Counted from the stretch's first letter, positions 20,941-31,204 are shown. The stretch is 64,000 nt of DNA from Actinoplanes ianthinogenes (GCF_018324205.1 NZ_AP023356.1:3303501-3367500); one strand, 5' to 3'. Translations and numbers: made by a program. Notes: generated from the sequence alone by a model not told the origin.

Positions 20941-21711
20941 CTGGCGTGGTGGGACGGAGGTGAAGCGGGCCGTCTGGTCGCGCAGCTCGGCCAGCCCCTC
21001 GGCGATCCCGCGCAACCGCTCGGTCGCCTCGACCAGGCTGAAATAGGCCGGGTGCCGGGTATCGGTCATCGGCTGGCCGTCCTCGGCCACATAGCCCGCG
21101 GCGGCCGCGACCAGTTCCTCGAAGGCGGTGACGCCCTCGGTGAACTGCTCGACCAGCGCGGCGTGCGACTGCTCCAGGGCGGCCCGCCGGTCGGGCTGAC
21201 CGAGCGGGATGGCACGCTCCACACTGGCCACCCGCTGGCCGAGGTCGCGCAGCCACTGCTCGGCGGTGGCCGCCTCCAGCGCCGCGGTCTCCCCGGCGCC
21301 GCTGAGCCGGCCAGCCAGCCCGGTCATCGTGGCCGAGGCCCGCTCCAGCCGGTCCCACGCGGTCACGATCACCGAGCCGCGCAGGGCGTAGCGATTCTTC
21401 TGCCGGCGGACCTCGTGGAGCACCGTGCGACCCACCTCGGAGCGCTCCAGCGCCTTGGCGAACCGCGGGACGGGCAGGGCCGGCGCCGGGGTGGGCTGCG
21501 CGTCCAGCTCCCGGTAGTCCCGCCAGCGCCAGCGGGCCAGGACCACCGAGGCGCCCGCCCCGGCGGCCCAGACCGCGTCCGCGATGCCGAGACCCGAATA
21601 CGGCACGAGCACGACCGTGGCCGCGGCCAGTCCGCCGCCCAGAACGCTCCACCGGCGCGCTGACCCGCGCAGCCGGTTCAGCCGGCGCAGGTACCTACCG
21701 CGTTCGTCCAC
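20920..21711 (-). CDS. pspM: Phage-shock envelope-stress protein PspM
   Basis: 263 aa, placed directly after pspA with a 30-bp gap. That position and architecture match actinobacterial PspM (Rv2743c-like), a membrane partner of PspA. Two hydrophobic helices sit near the N-terminus (RRWSVLGGGLAAATVVLVPYSGLGIADAVWAAGAGASVVLARW), followed by a helical, probably cytoplasmic domain (residues about 80-263) with coiled-coil character. GTG start at 21711. Named mainly from context plus topology. The C-terminal codons overlap the tandem repeats. Confidence 0.75.
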   Translation of the reverse strand: MDERGRYLRRLNRLRGSARRWSVLGGGLAAATVVLVPYSGLGIADAVWAAGAGASVVLARWRWRDYRELDAQPTPAPALPVPRFAKALERSEVGRTVLHEVRRQKNRYALRGSVIVTAWDRLERASATMTGLAGRLSGAGETAALEAATAEQWLRDLGQRVASVERAIPLGQPDRRAALEQSHAALVEQFTEGVTAFEELVAAAAGYVAEDGQPMTDTRHPAYFSLVEATERLRGIAEGLAELRDQTARFTSVPPRQATDPAA

Positions 21712-21741
21712 GTCGCGTCTCCCGCCGCTGGTCGAAGGGGA

Positions 21742-22605
21742 TCAGCCGGCGGCCGTGGTGTCGCCGCGCTTCTGGTTCATGCTGGCGCGGATCTCGTCGA
21801 GCCGGGCCACGCTGGCCGGGTCGGCGGCCGGCGTCGCGGAACCCTGGCCGACGGCGGGCTGCGCCGGGCTGCCGCCCAGTTTCTCCCCCGCCATGCTGGC
21901 CCGGATCTGCTCCAGCCGGGACGCGCCCGCCAGGTCCAGACTGGACTTCTGCACCTCGAGCATGCGGCCCTCGACCGAGTTGGAGGCCAGCTCGGCGCGA
22001 CCCATCGCGTTCGCATACCGCTGCTCGATCTTGTCGCGGACCTGGTCCAGCGACGGCGTGTTGCCGGGCGCCGCGAGCTCCGACATGGACTCCAGCGACT
22101 TGGCCACGGTCTCCTGCATCTTGGCCTGCTCGAGCTGGCTGAGCAGGCGGGACCGCTCGGCGATGCGCTGCTGGAGCACCATCGCGTTGTTCTCCACCGC
22201 CTTGCGGGCCTGGCCGGCGGCGGCGAGGGCCTGGTCGTGCAGGGTCTTCAGGTCCTCCATCGACTGCTCGCCGGAGACCAGCTGGGTGGCGAGCGTGGTC
22301 GCGGTCTGCTCGTACTTCTGGGCCTCGGCCTCGTCGCCGGCGGCGCGGGCCCGGTCGGCCAGCACCAGCGCCTGCCGCGCCATGCCCTGGAGTTTCTCGA
22401 CCTCGGACATCTGCCGGGACAGCTTCATCTCGAGCTGCCGCTGGTTGCCGATGACGGCGGCAGCCTGCTGCACGAGCGCCTGGTGCTGTCGCTGGGCGTC
22501 CTCGATGGCCTGCTGAATCTGCACCTTCGGGTCGGCGTACTCGTCGATTTTCGCGCCGAAGAGCGCCATCATGTAATGCCAGCCCTTGACGAACGGGTTC
22601 GCCAT
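21742..22605 (-). CDS. pspA: Phage shock protein A (PspA/IM30)
   Basis: 287 aa. The start [38 protein letters not shown] gives the amphipathic N-terminal helix typical of PspA/Vipp1. Long coiled coil follows to about residue 225 ([31 protein letters not shown]). The C-terminal tail carries two copies of a short motif, [12 protein letters not shown] and [12 protein letters not shown], separated by a Pro/Ala linker. PspA binds stressed inner membrane. A GAGGGG SD lies upstream. It is separated from clgR by a terminator and about 300 bp, so it probably has its own promoter, unlike the mycobacterial clgR-pspA operon. Confidence 0.92.
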   Translation of the reverse strand: MANPFVKGWHYMMALFGAKIDEYADPKVQIQQAIEDAQRQHQALVQQAAAVIGNQRQLEMKLSRQMSEVEKLQGMARQALVLADRARAAGDEAEAQKYEQTATTLATQLVSGEQSMEDLKTLHDQALAAAGQARKAVENNAMVLQQRIAERSRLLSQLEQAKMQETVAKSLESMSELAAPGNTPSLDQVRDKIEQRYANAMGRAELASNSVEGRMLEVQKSSLDLAGASRLEQIRASMAGEKLGGSPAQPAVGQGSATPAADPASVARLDEIRASMNQKRGDTTAAG

Positions 22606-22909
22606 CTCGCGGTATCCCCTCAATGTCGCTCGGTCGGACGCGTCGTTGCCGAGGCGCCGACGCGAAACCATCGTGTCAGCCCGACGCCAGCGGCGTCACG
22701 TGACCTACGGGGGATCTCAGGGTCTCCCCTGGCATCGAGCCTGAGAACGAGGCTACGCCCCGGAGGGGTACAGCCGCGAGGGCACACGGCCCGTCGGCGG
22801 CACCCATGACGGCACCGATGACGGAAAAGCCCGGAACCGACCGGCACACTGCGGTCGAATCCGGGCCATCGGCCGTCAGATCGTCACGTGATAACGGAAC
22901 TGCGGCTGG
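22606..22909. other. clgR-pspA intergenic region with two CACGTG palindromes
   Basis: 304 bp. It holds a terminator at the clgR side, GTCACGTGAC (a perfect palindrome, 22695-22704) and GTCACGTGAT (22883-22892). The pspA promoter must lie here. TAGCCT on the minus strand near 22757 is a weak -10 candidate. I find no clear ClgR box. Confidence 0.45.
22825..22866 (-). terminator. Rho-independent terminator of clgR
   Basis: On the minus strand a hairpin with outer stem GCCCGGA/TCCGGGC and inner stem CGACCG/CGGTCG is followed by TTTT. Its position, 44 bp past the clgR stop, separates clgR from pspA transcription. Confidence 0.75.
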
Positions 22910-23308
22910 TCATGCCGCGTAGACCACGTCACGTTTCTTGTTGCGGGTGGCGTGCAGGGTCGCCTTGAGCGGCGAGTCCTGGCGCACCGACACCGAGACG
23001 CTGCCGTCGGTGGCGACCTGCCGGGCGGCCTCGGCCGGCTGGTCGTCGACCGGGACGAGCACGCCCGCCATGTTCTCCGCCAGGGAGAGGGTGTTGCTCA
23101 CCTCACCGAGCAGCTCGGAGAGACGGGCGCCGAGCGCGTCGCAGATGGCCGCGAGCAGCTCGCTGGAGGCCTCTTTCTGACCACGCTCGATCTCGGACAG
23201 ATAACCCAGGCTGACGTTCGCGGCGGTCGACACCTCGCGCAGCGTGCGGTGCTGTCCCTGCCGGCGCGCGCGAAGTGCGTCGCCGATAACCCGGCGTAGC
23301 AGGACCAT
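22910..23308 (-). CDS. clgR: ClgR, XRE-type regulator of Clp proteases
   Basis: 132 aa. The N-terminal helix-turn-helix ([38 protein letters not shown], residues about 20-60) is almost diagnostic for ClgR. The C-terminal end RDVVYAA ends in hydrophobic alanines like the Clp-degradation tail of Streptomyces ClgR. ClgR activates clpP, clpC and, in mycobacteria, the psp operon, which fits the pspA-pspM neighbours. The ATG at 23308 follows a strong GGAGGAGG SD; the longer frame upstream is spurious. Confidence 0.92.
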   Translation of the reverse strand: MVLLRRVIGDALRARRQGQHRTLREVSTAANVSLGYLSEIERGQKEASSELLAAICDALGARLSELLGEVSNTLSLAENMAGVLVPVDDQPAEAARQVATDGSVSVSVRQDSPLKATLHATRNKKRDVVYAA

Positions 23309-23467
23309 GGCACCTCCTCCTGCGGGCGGGGCCGCCGGCACACGCCGGAGGCTTCCCGCAACCGTACCTGCCGCGAGCGAGAGCGACATCCCGCCCCGCC
23401 GAATTCCTCGGCCGGCCGGCTCGCGGCACATGTCGACAAGTGTCCCAGCCTCACCGATATTCCCAGC

Positions 23468-23959
23468 TCACACCGGAGCCGGTGCGGCACGGAGAACATC
23501 GGTCAGCAATCGCAGGACGGCGGTCACACTTTCGATACGGATTGCCGCCCGGTTACCGGTCAGTGTCAGTTCCCGCACCTGCGTCCCGTCCGGCCCTGCG
23601 ACCGCCACATAGACCAGGCCGACGGGTTTGTCGTCCTGCGGCTCCGGGCCCGCGACGCCGGTGGTGGCCAGGCCCCAGTCCGCCTGGCAGCGGTCCCGGG
23701 CGCCCTCGGCGAGGCGCGCGGCGACCTCCCGGTCCACCGGGCCACGCCGGGCGAGCAGATCTTCCGGTACGCCGGCCAGCACCGCCTTGAGCTCGGTCGC
23801 GTACACCACCAGGCCACCCCGGTAGACCGCGCTCACGCCGGGGATCTCGACGATCGTGGCGGCCACCAGTCCCCCGGTGAGCGACTCCGCGGTCGCCAGC
23901 GTCTGCCGCCGGTCCACCAGGGCATGCACCGCCGCCGCGGCGGCCACCGCCATCTCCAC
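23468..23959 (-). CDS. CinA C-terminal domain protein, nicotinamide-nucleotide amidase
   Basis: 163 aa, stand-alone CinA-C domain (PncC-like): LATAESLTGGLVAATIVEIPGVSAVYRGGLVVYATELK, and the GLATTGVAGPEPQDDKPVGLVYVAV segment with the conserved TGxAGP. PncC deamidates nicotinamide mononucleotide in NAD salvage. The N-terminal MoeA-like domain of full CinA is absent, as is usual in actinobacteria. Start GTG at 23959 behind GAGGAG; an ATG two codons later is possible. It lies 9 bp after the pgsA stop in the rimO-pgsA-cinA operon. Confidence 0.9.
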   Translation of the reverse strand: MEMAVAAAAAVHALVDRRQTLATAESLTGGLVAATIVEIPGVSAVYRGGLVVYATELKAVLAGVPEDLLARRGPVDREVAARLAEGARDRCQADWGLATTGVAGPEPQDDKPVGLVYVAVAGPDGTQVRELTLTGNRAAIRIESVTAVLRLLTDVLRAAPAPV

Positions 23960-23968
23960 GGAATCTCC

Positions 23969-24559
23969 TCAGGAGCGGGCGCCGCGCCGCAGCCTCAGCG
24001 CCTGGAACAGATAGTCGAACCCGGTGACCACGGTCACCACCAGAGCGGCGCCCATCAGCCATGGGCCGACCGCGTCCAGCGGCTCCGGGAAGGGCCACAG
24101 GTACCACGCGATCGCGGCGGTCTGCAGCCCCGTCTTGAGCTTGCCACCCCGGGAGGCCGGAATCACGCCGTATCGGATCACCCAGAACCGGAGCGCGGTG
24201 ACGCCCCACTCGCGGACCAGGATCACCAGCGTGACCCACCAGGGCAGCTGGTCGTACGCGGAGAGCAGGATCAGCGCGGTGCCGGTCAGCGCCTTGTCCG
24301 CGATCGGGTCGGCGATCTTGCCGAACGACGTGACCAGGTGCCACCGGCGGGCGATCCAGCCGTCCACGAAGTCGGTCGCGGAGGCCACGCAGAACGCCAC
24401 GCAGGCGCCGATCCGCCAGTCGTGATCGGTCATCCCGGAGGCGACCACCATGGCCAGGAAGACCGGGACGAGAACGAGCCGGAGCACGGTCAGCGCGTTT
24501 GCCGCGTTGTAGAGCGACACCACGCGGGGTGCGGCCACCGGAACCGGCTCGTCCGTCAC
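23969..24559 (-). CDS. pgsA: CDP-diacylglycerol-glycerol-3-phosphate 3-phosphatidyltransferase
   Basis: 196-aa membrane enzyme that makes phosphatidylglycerophosphate from CDP-diacylglycerol and glycerol-3-phosphate. The CDP-alcohol phosphotransferase motif D-x2-DG-x2-AR-x8-G-x3-D-x3-D is complete in [14 protein letters not shown] followed by [16 protein letters not shown]. Several hydrophobic helices follow. Its GTG start overlaps the rimO stop by 4 nt (GTGA), so translation is coupled. Confidence 0.94.
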   Translation of the reverse strand: MTDEPVPVAAPRVVSLYNAANALTVLRLVLVPVFLAMVVASGMTDHDWRIGACVAFCVASATDFVDGWIARRWHLVTSFGKIADPIADKALTGTALILLSAYDQLPWWVTLVILVREWGVTALRFWVIRYGVIPASRGGKLKTGLQTAAIAWYLWPFPEPLDAVGPWLMGAALVVTVVTGFDYLFQALRLRRGARS

Positions 24560-26016
24560 CGGTCGACCCGCGCTGCGGAAATCATCTCGATCGGCACGGC
24601 GATCAGGTCGACGCCCTCCGTGCCGGTCACGCGGGCACGGACGAGGTCGCCGGGGCGCAGGGCGGCCAGGTCGACCCCCTGCTCGCCGGCGACGAGCGTG
24701 GTGGAGCCGTCGACCTCGGGGGCCTGGTGCTCGGCGCGTCCCTCGATCTCGCCGTCCTCGATCGTGTCGACCAGCACCTCGACGGTGCTGCCCAGACGGT
24801 CCTCGGCGCGCTGGGCGCAGAGTTCCTCGGCGAGCGCGACCACCTTGTCGTACCGTCGCTTGATGGTCTCCGGGCGGACCTTGCCGGTCAGGCCGGCGGC
24901 CTCGGTGCCGTCCTCGTCGGAGTAGTCGAAGATGCCGATCGCGTCCAGCCGGGCCTCGCTCAGGAAGCGGATCAGCTCGTCCACGTCCTGCCGGGTCTCG
25001 CCGGGGAAGCCGACGATGAAGTTGCTCCGGGCGCCGGCCTCCGGCGCCAGCTTGCGGGCCGACTCGAGCAGCTCCAGGAAGCGCTCGGTGGAGCCGAAGC
25101 GGCGCATCCGGCGCAGCACCGGCTCGCTGGAGTGCTGGAAGCTCAGGTCGTAGTAGGCCGCGACGCCGGGCGTGGTGGCGATCGCCTCGACCAGGCCGGG
25201 CCGGGTCTCGGCGGGCTGGAGGTAGCTCGCGCGCACCCGCACGATGCCGTCGACCGCGGCCAGCTGCGGGAGCAGTTTCTCCAGCAGGCGCGGATCGCCC
25301 AGATCCTTTCCGTACGACGTCGAGTTCTCACTGACCAGCACGAGCTCACGCACGCCGGTCTTGGCCAGCCACTCGGCCTCGGCGAGCAGCTCCTGCGGGT
25401 CGCGGGAGACGAACGCGCCGCGGAACGCCGGGATCGCGCAGAACGCGCAGCGCCGGTCGCACCCGCTGGCCAGTTTCAGCGAGGCCACCGGGCCGGAGTC
25501 GAGCCGGCGGCGCAGCACCTTCCGCAGGTGGGCGGGGGTGTGCTCGTCGACGGTGGCGTGGCCGGGGACGACCACCTTGCTGGTGTGCCGCTGCACCGGG
25601 GTGATCGGGAGCAGCTCGCGGCGGTCCCGCGGGGTGTGCGCGTCGAATTTCTCGCCCCGCAGCACGCCGTTCAGCCGGTCGCCGATGTCGGTGTAGTCGT
25701 CGAAGCCCAGGACGGCGTCGGCCTCGGGCAGGTTCTCCGCGAGCTCCTTGCCGTACCGCTCGGCCATGCAGCCGGCGGCGACCACCTTGGCGCCGGTGTC
25801 GGCCGCGGCGAGCAGGGTGTCGATCGAGTCCTGTTTCGCCTTCTCCACGAAGCCGCAGGTGTTGACGAGGACCACGTCGGCCTGGGCCGCGTCGGTGCCC
25901 ACCTCCCAGCCGTCGGCGTCGAGGCGGGCGGCGAGCTCCTCCGAGTCGACCTCGTTACGGGCGCAGCCCAGGGTGAGGAGAGCGACACGGCGAGAAGAGG
26001 GAGTTACAGACACCAT
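24556..26016 (-). CDS. rimO: Ribosomal protein S12 methylthiotransferase RimO
   Basis: 486 aa. The N-terminal UPF0004 domain ([20 protein letters not shown] ... [13 protein letters not shown] ... [10 protein letters not shown]) carries three cysteines for the auxiliary 4Fe-4S cluster. The radical-SAM motif is CDRRCAFC, and a C-terminal TRAM domain follows. It thiomethylates Asp88 of S12. The start is ambiguous: ATG at 26016, or the next codon GTG at 26013, which lies exactly 6 nt after TAACCT (26025-26020) and so fits a leaderless transcript. Confidence 0.95.
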   Translation of the reverse strand: MVSVTPSSRRVALLTLGCARNEVDSEELAARLDADGWEVGTDAAQADVVLVNTCGFVEKAKQDSIDTLLAAADTGAKVVAAGCMAERYGKELAENLPEADAVLGFDDYTDIGDRLNGVLRGEKFDAHTPRDRRELLPITPVQRHTSKVVVPGHATVDEHTPAHLRKVLRRRLDSGPVASLKLASGCDRRCAFCAIPAFRGAFVSRDPQELLAEAEWLAKTGVRELVLVSENSTSYGKDLGDPRLLEKLLPQLAAVDGIVRVRASYLQPAETRPGLVEAIATTPGVAAYYDLSFQHSSEPVLRRMRRFGSTERFLELLESARKLAPEAGARSNFIVGFPGETRQDVDELIRFLSEARLDAIGIFDYSDEDGTEAAGLTGKVRPETIKRRYDKVVALAEELCAQRAEDRLGSTVEVLVDTIEDGEIEGRAEHQAPEVDGSTTLVAGEQGVDLAALRPGDLVRARVTGTEGVDLIAVPIEMISAARVDR

Positions 26017-26127
26017 GCAAGGTTAGCGGCCTCCGCCGGAAGGGCGTTCCTCCGCATGGCTCGACAGTACTTCGCGACGGGGCCGAAAGTTCACATGGAG
26101 TTTGGGACGGACGCATATCTTTCGTCA

Positions 26128-27432
26128 GTGCTGACGCGCTTCAAGATCGATAAACGGCTGGTGTTCGAGGCGCTCCTGATAGTCGCCCTGCTCGCCGTCG
26201 CCGGGCTGGCCCGCTATGCCGGCCGCCGCGAGTGGACCGCCGACATGCGGATCTTCGTGGTCTGGTACCAGAAGTTGCAGGCGTCCGGGGGCTGGAGCGG
26301 GCTGGGCGAGGAGATCGGCAATTACAACGCGCCGTTCCTCTATCTGCTGCAGTTCTCGTCGGTACTGCCGGGCGCGGTGATCTTCAAGATCAAGATGGTG
26401 TACACGGCGTTCGACGTCCTGCTCGGGTTCTTCACCTACAAGCTGGTGGATCTGCGCTGGGGCCGGCGGGCCGGCATCGCCGGCGCGCTGCTCATGGTGC
26501 TGCTGCCCACCGTGGTGATCAACGCCTCGTTCTACGGCCAGATGGACGCCATGTGGGCCTCGTTCGCGGTCGGCGGGGTGTATTTCCTCATCCGGCGGCG
26601 GCCCTGGCTCGGCGTCGCCTTCTGCACCGTCGCGCTGGCTTTCAAGCCGCAGGGCATCTTCATCTTCCCGCTGCTCGGCGTGCTGGTCGTCCTCGGCGTG
26701 CTGCGGCTGCGGCACCTGCTGATCGCCCCGGCGGTGTGGGTGCTGCTGGACCTGCCGGCGCTGCTGCTGGGCCGGGACCCGTGGGAGCTGTTCACCATCT
26801 ACTCCCTCGGCCGCCAGTCGGTGAACGTGCCGGCCCTGACCCAGAACGCGCCGTCGGTCTTCGTCTTCTTCCCGATCAGCACCCGGATCGACTCGGTGCG
26901 GCCGCTCGGCTACGTGTTCACCGCCGCGCTGGTGCTCGGCCTGACCTACGTGTTGCTGGTCCGGCGGGTGCGGATGACGGCCACCCAGATCGTCACGGTC
27001 GGCGCATTGTTCGCGATCCTGGTCCCGTTCTTCCTGCCCGGCATGCACGAGCGCTACTTCTTCCTGGCCGACGTGCTGACCGTGCTCCTGGCGATCTACC
27101 GGCCCCGGCTCTGGTACGTGCCGATTCTGGTCCAGGCCGGGTCGCTGCTGGCGTACGAGCCGTTCCTGTTCGGCCCGTCGGCTCGGCAGATCGACAAGAT
27201 GATCCCGGCCACGCTGATGCTGGTCGCGCTGATCGCGACGGCGTACACCCTGCTCCGCGAGGCATGCGACGAGACCGGAACGTTCACCGAGCCGGCAACG
27301 GCCGAGCGAGCCGAACCGGAGCGGATGCCGGCCGGTTCGGCGGCGCCGGTGACTCCCCGGCCGCGCACCGCGCCCGGGACGGCCGGCCTGCCCGGGACCG
27401 TGGAGGAGCCGCTGACCTCGACGCGTCTCTAG
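26128..27432 (+). CDS. GT-C-type membrane glycosyltransferase (GPI18-like mannosyltransferase family)
   Basis: 434 aa, about ten membrane helices. The N-terminal loop RREWTADMRIFVVWYQKLQ contains the acidic residue typical of GT-C enzymes. NYNAPFLYLLQ, FYGQMDAMWASFAVGGVYFL, FKPQGIFIFPLL and FLPGMHERYFF resemble GPI18/PIG-V-like bacterial mannosyltransferases. A Pro/Ala-rich cytoplasmic tail of about 60 residues follows. It probably transfers a sugar from polyprenyl-phosphate donors to a cell-envelope acceptor; the acceptor is unknown. I chose the GTG at 26128 because TATCTT (26116-26121) sits 6 nt before it; ATGs at 26056 and 26095 are in frame but precede the promoter. Confidence 0.75.
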   Translation: MLTRFKIDKRLVFEALLIVALLAVAGLARYAGRREWTADMRIFVVWYQKLQASGGWSGLGEEIGNYNAPFLYLLQFSSVLPGAVIFKIKMVYTAFDVLLGFFTYKLVDLRWGRRAGIAGALLMVLLPTVVINASFYGQMDAMWASFAVGGVYFLIRRRPWLGVAFCTVALAFKPQGIFIFPLLGVLVVLGVLRLRHLLIAPAVWVLLDLPALLLGRDPWELFTIYSLGRQSVNVPALTQNAPSVFVFFPISTRIDSVRPLGYVFTAALVLGLTYVLLVRRVRMTATQIVTVGALFAILVPFFLPGMHERYFFLADVLTVLLAIYRPRLWYVPILVQAGSLLAYEPFLFGPSARQIDKMIPATLMLVALIATAYTLLREACDETGTFTEPATAERAEPERMPAGSAAPVTPRPRTAPGTAGLPGTVEEPLTSTRL

Positions 27433-27446
27433 CGACAAGCAGGATT

Positions 27447-27461
27447 GGCAATACGATTGCC
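27447..27461. promoter_or_regulatory. Palindrome overlapping the -10 of the winged-helix regulator
   Basis: GGCAAT-ACG-ATTGCC is a perfect 6+3+6 inverted repeat. The -10 hexamer TACGAT (27452-27457) lies inside it, and the GTG start follows 6 nt later. A regulator bound here would block its own promoter. Confidence 0.65.
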
Positions 27462-27463
27462 GG

Positions 27464-28120
27464 GTGACGACTTCGGAGGACCTGGACGACCTGGACGCCC
27501 TCACCGCCCTCGCCGACGGGGTGCGGCGGCGGGCGTACCGGGTGGTGGCGGACGGCAACGGGCCGGTCGGGCGGGACGAGGTGGCCGAGGTGCTCGGCAT
27601 CGGCCGCACGCTCGCCGCGTTCCACCTGGACAAGCTGGTCGCCGCCGGGCTGCTCGCCACGTCGTACGCGAGACGGTCCGGCCGGAGCGGGCCGGGCGCC
27701 GGGCGTCCGGCGAAGCTGTACCAGCTCGCCGCGGCGGAGCACGCGGTCAGCGTGCCGCCGCGGGCCTACCGCACCGCGGCCGAGCTGCTCGCCGAGGCGC
27801 TCGACGAGACCGGCGCGGAGAACGTGCTGAACGACGTGGCCCGGCGGCACGGGCAGCGGGCCGGCGCCGGGGAGGACGTGCACGAGCTGCTGGCCGGGCA
27901 CGGGTACGCGCCGGTGGCGGACGGGCCGGACCGGATCGAGCTGCGCAACTGCCCGTTCCACCGGCTCGCCGAGCAGTTCCCGCCGGTGATCTGCGGGATG
28001 AACCTGGCGCTGGTCAGCGGCCTGCTGACCGGCGCCGGCCAGGACACGGCCTGGACCGCGCGGATGGACGCCGCCCCGGGCCGCTGCTGCGTCAGCCTCT
28101 CTAAAACAAACGACGATTGA
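27464..28120 (+). CDS. Winged-helix transcriptional regulator with cysteine-containing sensor domain
   Basis: 218 aa. The N-terminal ArsR/MarR-like winged helix spans about 10-85 (ALADGVRRRAYRVVADG ... VLGIGRTLAAFHLDKLVAAGLL). The C-terminal domain has spaced cysteines (ELRNCPFHRLAEQFPPVICGMN ... GRCCVSL), resembling the COG2345 regulators that hold an Fe-S cluster, including SufR-like proteins. The GTG at 27464 is leaderless (TACGAT plus 6 nt). The 15-bp palindrome over the -10 suggests autorepression. It is followed 31 bp later by the DUF3291 gene, probably in the same transcript. Confidence 0.82.
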   Translation: MTTSEDLDDLDALTALADGVRRRAYRVVADGNGPVGRDEVAEVLGIGRTLAAFHLDKLVAAGLLATSYARRSGRSGPGAGRPAKLYQLAAAEHAVSVPPRAYRTAAELLAEALDETGAENVLNDVARRHGQRAGAGEDVHELLAGHGYAPVADGPDRIELRNCPFHRLAEQFPPVICGMNLALVSGLLTGAGQDTAWTARMDAAPGRCCVSLSKTNDD

Positions 28121-28151
28121 CATTAGAGCCGGGAGTTGGTGTGCTGGTCTC

Positions 28152-28613
28152 ATGAGCGCCTTCCATCTCGCCCAGATCAACACCGCCCGCCTGAAAGCGC
28201 CGCTGGACGACCCGTCGATGGCCGAGTTCGTGGCCGGCCTCACCCTGATGAACGAGCTGGCCGACCGCTCGCCCGGCTTCGTCTGGCGGTTGCCCGAGGA
28301 CGGGGACGGCGCCGTCACCGAGGACGCCGCCGACCCCAGCCGGATCTACACGCTGTCGGTCTGGGAGTCGCTCGAGCACCTGCGCGCCTACGCCTACCAG
28401 AGCGGGCACCTCGACTACCTGCGCCGCCGCCGCGAGTGGTTCCACCCGAACGGGCCGGCGGCCGCCCTGGTCCTCTGGTGGCTCCCGGCCGGCCGGATCC
28501 CGACCCTGAGCGAGGGCATCACCCGGCTGGACCGCCTGCGCGCCGACGGCCCCGGCCCGGAGGGCTTCACCTTCCGTGATCCGTTCCCGGCGCCGGCGTC
28601 GGTCGCCGCCTGA
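28152..28613 (+). CDS. DUF3291 family protein
   Basis: 153 aa of DUF3291 type (FHLAQINTARLKAPLDDPSMAEFVAGLTLMNELADRSPGFVWRL ... LSVWESLEHLRAYAYQSGHLDYLRRRREWF). The fold is a ferredoxin-like alpha/beta barrel related to monooxygenase-like ABM domains. No function has been assigned. It is probably co-expressed with the regulator upstream and may be its target. The stop lies 6 bp from the convergent ftsK stop. Confidence 0.85.
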   Translation: MSAFHLAQINTARLKAPLDDPSMAEFVAGLTLMNELADRSPGFVWRLPEDGDGAVTEDAADPSRIYTLSVWESLEHLRAYAYQSGHLDYLRRRREWFHPNGPAAALVLWWLPAGRIPTLSEGITRLDRLRADGPGPEGFTFRDPFPAPASVAA

Positions 28614-28619
28614 GGACCG

Positions 28620-31109
28620 TCAGTCGACGCGCAGGGCCGCGAGCGACTCCTCCAGCTCGTCCGGTTTGATCAGGACGTCCCGCGCCTTGCTGCCCTCGGA
28701 CGGCCCGACGATGCCGCGGGTCTCCATCAGGTCCATCAGGCGGCCGGCCTTGGCGAACCCGACCCGCAGCTTGCGCTGGAGCATCGAGGTCGAGCCGAAC
28801 TGGCTGGTCACCACCAGCTCGATGGCCTGGATCAACAGCTGGAGGTCGTCGCCGATCTCCTCGTCGATCTCCTTCTTCTTGCTCGGCGGCGCGTCGGTGA
28901 CGCCCTCCTGGAACTCCGGCTCGCGCTGGTCCTTGCAGTACTTGACGACCGCCGCGATCTCCTTCTCGTCCACCCAGGCGCCCTGGATACGCGTCGGTTT
29001 CGAGGCGCCCATCGGGAGGAAGAGGCCGTCGCCGCGGCCGAGCAGTTTCTCGGCGCCGGGCTGATCCAGGATGACCCGGGAGTCGGCCAGCGACGACGTG
29101 GCGAAGGCCAGGCGGGACGGCACGTTCGCCTTGATCAGGCCGGTGACCACGTCGACCGACGGGCGCTGGGTGGCCAGGACCAGGTGGATGCCGGCGGCAC
29201 GGGCCAGCTGGGTGATCCGGACGACCGAGTCCTCGACGTCGCGCGGCGCCACCATCATCAGGTCGGCGAGCTCGTCGATGATCACCAGGAGGTACGGGTA
29301 CGGCTTCATCACGCGCTCGCTGCCCGGCGGGGCCACGATCTCGCCGTTGCGGACCTTGCGGTTGAAGTCGTCGATGTGCCGGACCCCATTGGCGGCCAGG
29401 TCGTCGTACCGCATGTCCATCTCGCGGACCACCCACTCCAGGGCGTCCGCGGCCTTCTTCGGGTTGGTGATGATCGGGGTGACGAGGTGCGGAATCCCCT
29501 CGTACGCCGTCATCTCCACCCGTTTCGGGTCGACCAGCATCAGCCGCACCTGCTCCGGCGTCGCCCGGGTGAGCAGACTCACCAGCAGGGAGTTCAGGCA
29601 GCTGGACTTACCGGCGCCGGTCGCGCCGGCGATCAGGATGTGCGGCATCTTCGCGAGGTTCGCCACGACGAACCCGCCCTCGATGTCCTTGCCGAGCGCG
29701 ACGACCATCGGGTGGTGATCGTGGGCGGCGACCGGCGACCGCAGCACGTCGCCGAGCGACACGTTCTCCGGGTCGGTGTTCGGGATCTCCACGCCGACCG
29801 CCGACTTGCCCGGGATCGGCGAGAGGATCCGGACATCGGGGGACTTCACCGCGTACGCGATGTTCCGCGACAACTGGGTGATCCGCTCGACCTTGGTGCC
29901 CGGGCCGATCTCCACCTCGTAACGCGTCACGGTCGGGCCGCGGGTGAAGCCGGTGACCAGCGCGTCCACGTTGAACTGTTCGAACACGCCGGTGAGCGCC
30001 GCCATGATCTCGTCGTTGGCGCGACTGCGGGCCTTGGCCGGGGCGCCGGTGGCGAGGAGCTTGAACGGCGCCGGTTTGTAGTCGCCGCTCTCCACCGAGG
30101 AGATGTCCAGCTGCTCGGCGCGCATCGGCGGCTCGGAATGCTCCGGCGGTTGCTTCTTGCGGGTGGCCGGCACCTTCGGCAGCGCGATGGTGTCGTGCAG
30201 GACCAGGTCCTCTTCGAACTCCTCCGGCTCGGCCTCCGGGTCCGGCGGCGGCGGGATCGGGGACGGCCGGCGCCGGCGCGGCTTGACCGGCGCGGCCGCC
30301 GTCTCCTCCTCGTCGTCCAGGCTGTCCTGCGGCAGGTCGACCGGGGCGCGCTGGGCGGTCCGGCCGAGGACCAGGTCGCCGAGGAGCGCGAACCGCTCCG
30401 GGATCTTCGCGATCGGGGTCGCCGTGATCACCAGAAGACCGAAGACGAAGAGCAGGATCAGCAACGGTACGGCCACCCAGGCGCTCACCGCGCGCTCCAG
30501 CACCGAGCCGACGCCGTAGCCGAGCAGGCCACCGTTGCCGGTCAGCGCGACGTCCGGGGTCCGGTCGTCGGAGAGGTAGAGCAGGCTGGCGGTGGCGATG
30601 ATGACCGCCGACCAGCCGACCGGGTTGCGCCCGCGGTGCTCCGGGTCGACCGGCTCGCGCATCAGCCGCACCGCGCCGTAGAAGAACAGCAGCGGCAGGA
30701 ACACGCCGAGCCCACCGAAGAACAGGTGGATCGCGTCGGCCAGCCGCTGCCCGAGCGGGCCGGCGCTGTGCGCCCAGACGGCGACCGCGGTCAGGATCGA
30801 GAAGCCGAGCATGAGCAGCCCGGCGCCGTCGCGGCGGTGCTCCGGGCCGATGTTGCGGGCGTTGCGCCCGGCGCCCCGGGCCACCCAGCCGACGCTGTGC
30901 GCCAGGCCCATCCAGAGCGCGCCGACGCCCCGGGCGACACCGGGCCCGATCGCGGGCGGCGGCTTGCGCGCCGCTGGACGCTTACGGGCGGCCGGTTTGG
31001 CGGCCGCCTTCTTGACCGGCCGGGCCGGTTGCCGGGCACGCGAGGTCGCGGCGCCGCGCGACGTGGACGCGGCACGGCCCCGGCTCGCCGGAGGAGTTCG
31101 GCCCGCCAT
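28620..31109 (-). CDS. ftsK: DNA translocase FtsK/SpoIIIE
   Basis: 829 aa. A basic Lys/Arg/Ala-rich N-terminus (about 1-55) precedes four membrane helices (about 85-215), then a Pro/acid-rich linker. The motor domain starts near residue 370: Walker [16 protein letters not shown], Walker [15 protein letters not shown]-terminal gamma winged helix ends in [30 protein letters not shown]. It moves chromosomal DNA through the septum. The ATG at 31109 is preceded by TACGGT (31122-31117) with a 7-nt gap, suggesting a leaderless transcript; the frame extends upstream but without similarity. Confidence 0.95.
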   Translation of the reverse strand: MAGRTPPASRGRAASTSRGAATSRARQPARPVKKAAAKPAARKRPAARKPPPAIGPGVARGVGALWMGLAHSVGWVARGAGRNARNIGPEHRRDGAGLLMLGFSILTAVAVWAHSAGPLGQRLADAIHLFFGGLGVFLPLLFFYGAVRLMREPVDPEHRGRNPVGWSAVIIATASLLYLSDDRTPDVALTGNGGLLGYGVGSVLERAVSAWVAVPLLILLFVFGLLVITATPIAKIPERFALLGDLVLGRTAQRAPVDLPQDSLDDEEETAAAPVKPRRRRPSPIPPPPDPEAEPEEFEEDLVLHDTIALPKVPATRKKQPPEHSEPPMRAEQLDISSVESGDYKPAPFKLLATGAPAKARSRANDEIMAALTGVFEQFNVDALVTGFTRGPTVTRYEVEIGPGTKVERITQLSRNIAYAVKSPDVRILSPIPGKSAVGVEIPNTDPENVSLGDVLRSPVAAHDHHPMVVALGKDIEGGFVVANLAKMPHILIAGATGAGKSSCLNSLLVSLLTRATPEQVRLMLVDPKRVEMTAYEGIPHLVTPIITNPKKAADALEWVVREMDMRYDDLAANGVRHIDDFNRKVRNGEIVAPPGSERVMKPYPYLLVIIDELADLMMVAPRDVEDSVVRITQLARAAGIHLVLATQRPSVDVVTGLIKANVPSRLAFATSSLADSRVILDQPGAEKLLGRGDGLFLPMGASKPTRIQGAWVDEKEIAAVVKYCKDQREPEFQEGVTDAPPSKKKEIDEEIGDDLQLLIQAIELVVTSQFGSTSMLQRKLRVGFAKAGRLMDLMETRGIVGPSEGSKARDVLIKPDELEESLAALRVD

Positions 31110-31204
31110 GGATGACACCGTATCTGTCCGCGCCCAGCGCATCGAGAAGGCGCACCGTGACCCATCCTCGCTTTTCCGCCTCGCCCGGCGCTTAAGCTCA
31201 CCGA

